A DNA stretch of 34,058 bases from Candidatus Sumerlaeota bacterium (GTDB lineage: Bacteria > Sumerlaeota > Sumerlaeia > Sumerlaeales > Sumerlaeaceae): the NCBI GenBank assembly GCA_026398535.1, contig JAPLSQ010000048.1, positions 1-34,058 on the forward strand. Reading direction: 5' to 3'. The notes beneath the pieces are model-generated. The model was given only the letters and a program-made list of their open reading frames with translations, searched no databases and was not told the origin of the DNA. The translations under genes were made by a program, and so were the position numbers. Below, piece by piece: positions 33,356 through 34,058 of the stretch. How positions within the stretch are numbered: the stretch's first letter is position 1; each line of letters begins with the position of its first letter.

Positions 33356-34058
33356 ATGGGATTCAAGTCGAGCACATCGAACCCCGATCTTTTTTCAAGT
33401 TTTCTTGCCGCTCCGCCCAAGCACGATGTTCTGGAGAAGCTGTCAACATTGATCGACTGGAATGCGTTGCGGTAGGTCATGGCTTCGGCTTACACAGAGG
33501 GTGTTGGGTGCACGGGCTACGATCCGGTGGTGTCGCTCAAGTTGCTGTTGCTTGAGCAGTTCTACCAGTTAAGCGATGGCGATGCTGTGTGGATGGCCAA
33601 GGACAGCCTGAGTTTCCGTGCGTTCCTGGGTATCAACCCGTCCGACTGCGTGCCCGACGACACAACGCTGGTGGTCTTCCGTCGGCGGTTGCGCGAGGCG
33701 GGTCTGCTCGACGAGTTGTTCGCAACAGTGACAATCCAGCTCGAGCAGCAGGGCATCGGCGTGCGCCAGGGTTCGATCAAGATTGTTGACGCGACGCTGG
33801 TGGAGGCGGCGGTTCACCCTCCGCGCAAACCCAAGGAAGGGGAGCCTTCGCCATCGCCCCTTGACCCGGACGCGGACTTTACCGTGAAGAAGAACAAGCC
33901 ATACTATGGCTACAAGCTTCACCTTGCGCAAGATCGCGAGACGGGACTGATCACGTCGCATGTGGTGACAGCCGCCAGCGTCAGCGACACGGAGATGCTG
34001 GGCGAGCTTGTGGATGGAACTGAGAGCGAGGTGCTGGCCGACAAAGGCTACGACAGCC
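33356..34058 (+). pseudogene. IS5-family transposase, in-frame amber codon, runs off window
   Basis: From ATG 33356 the frame encodes 'MGFKSSTSNPDLFSSFLA' and 'LEKLSTLIDWNALR', then TAG at 33473-33475 (codon 40), then continues with 'ASAYTEGVGCTGYDPVVSLK', 'LGINPSDCVPDDTTLVVFR', 'IKIVDATLVEA' (first catalytic Asp) and 'VLADKGYDS' (second Asp) to the window end. A single base change would restore a normal IS5-group transposase, so the mutation looks recent. The third catalytic residue is outside the window. Re-initiation at ATG 33479 could make a version without the first 41 residues. Confidence 0.75.

Noticed and set aside
30421..33475. TAG recoded as a sense codon, suggested by amber codons in the IS30 and IS5 frames
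   Set aside because: TAG ends intact genes here (for example at 12066-12068 and 22970-22972), and the interrupted frames belong to decaying transposases.
33193..33480. Minus-strand frame of 95 codons at the IS630/IS5 border
   Set aside because: It is antisense to the start of the IS5 transposase, whose ribosome binding site and protein sequence are convincing.
1..34058. CRISPR arrays, tRNA and rRNA genes
   Set aside because: No regularly spaced repeats, cloverleaf-like segments or conserved rRNA stretches were seen on either strand.

Overview
The window is a fragment of a bacterial genome of medium to high GC, probably from an uncultured lineage. Two adjacent genes at 5550-7682, a secreted C-terminally anchored protein and a repeat protein of the 'INYQARL...FRLYTT...WTPK...STDYG' type, resemble surface proteins common in Patescibacteria (Uhrbacteria-like) and some Omnitrophota. 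This taxonomic reading is an inference with low confidence. No rRNA, tRNA or CRISPR array was seen.

Positions 1-9500 are accessory DNA. They hold an IS110-type transposase start at the left edge, the 3' end of an IS5-type transposase, and the 3' end of a large serine recombinase. Each of the last two is preceded by the same 28-bp sequence. Next comes a lexA-like gene with a consensus promoter, broken by a 61-bp insertion exactly at the catalytic-serine motif. Directly behind it lies a two-gene type II Thoeris-like anti-phage system (TIR-like thsB, transmembrane-macro thsA), then a zinc-dependent phospholipase C-like gene and a small lipoprotein gene in the same direction. After these come the two surface-protein genes, divergently transcribed, and a decayed IS66 transposase that appears to cut the repeat protein short.

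Positions 9538-22972 form a long plus-strand biosynthetic cluster with many 1-8 nt overlaps. One half resembles the Arn pathway of lipid-linked amino sugars: an ArnC/DPM-like glycosyltransferase, a formyltransferase, a WecE-type sugar aminotransferase, two four-helix EmrE-like proteins similar to ArnE/ArnF, and a large polytopic protein in the position of a GT-C transferase. The other half looks like an acyl-group factory: adenylation enzyme, two carrier proteins, a KAS III, an SDR reductase, an AAC(3)-fold acyltransferase, a WecD-like GNAT, a metallo-beta-lactamase-fold hydrolase and two methyltransferases. Together they suggest synthesis of an N-acylated (or formylated, possibly methylated) 4-amino-4,6-dideoxy sugar that is loaded on a polyprenyl phosphate, flipped and transferred outside.

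Positions 23015-32733 are minus strand. They encode a second nucleotide-sugar route of the WbpB/WbpD/WbpE type (2,3-diamino-uronic acid), with WbpB and WbpD fused and an unusual fusion of a class II glutamine amidotransferase to a WbpG-type amidotransferase. A polyprenyl-phosphate glycosyltransferase and a Wzx-type flippase complete this operon. A GT-C-like membrane protein lies upstream, separated by an IS30 remnant. The right end is mobile-element debris (IS630 remnant) followed by an IS5-family transposase with an in-frame amber codon that runs off the window.
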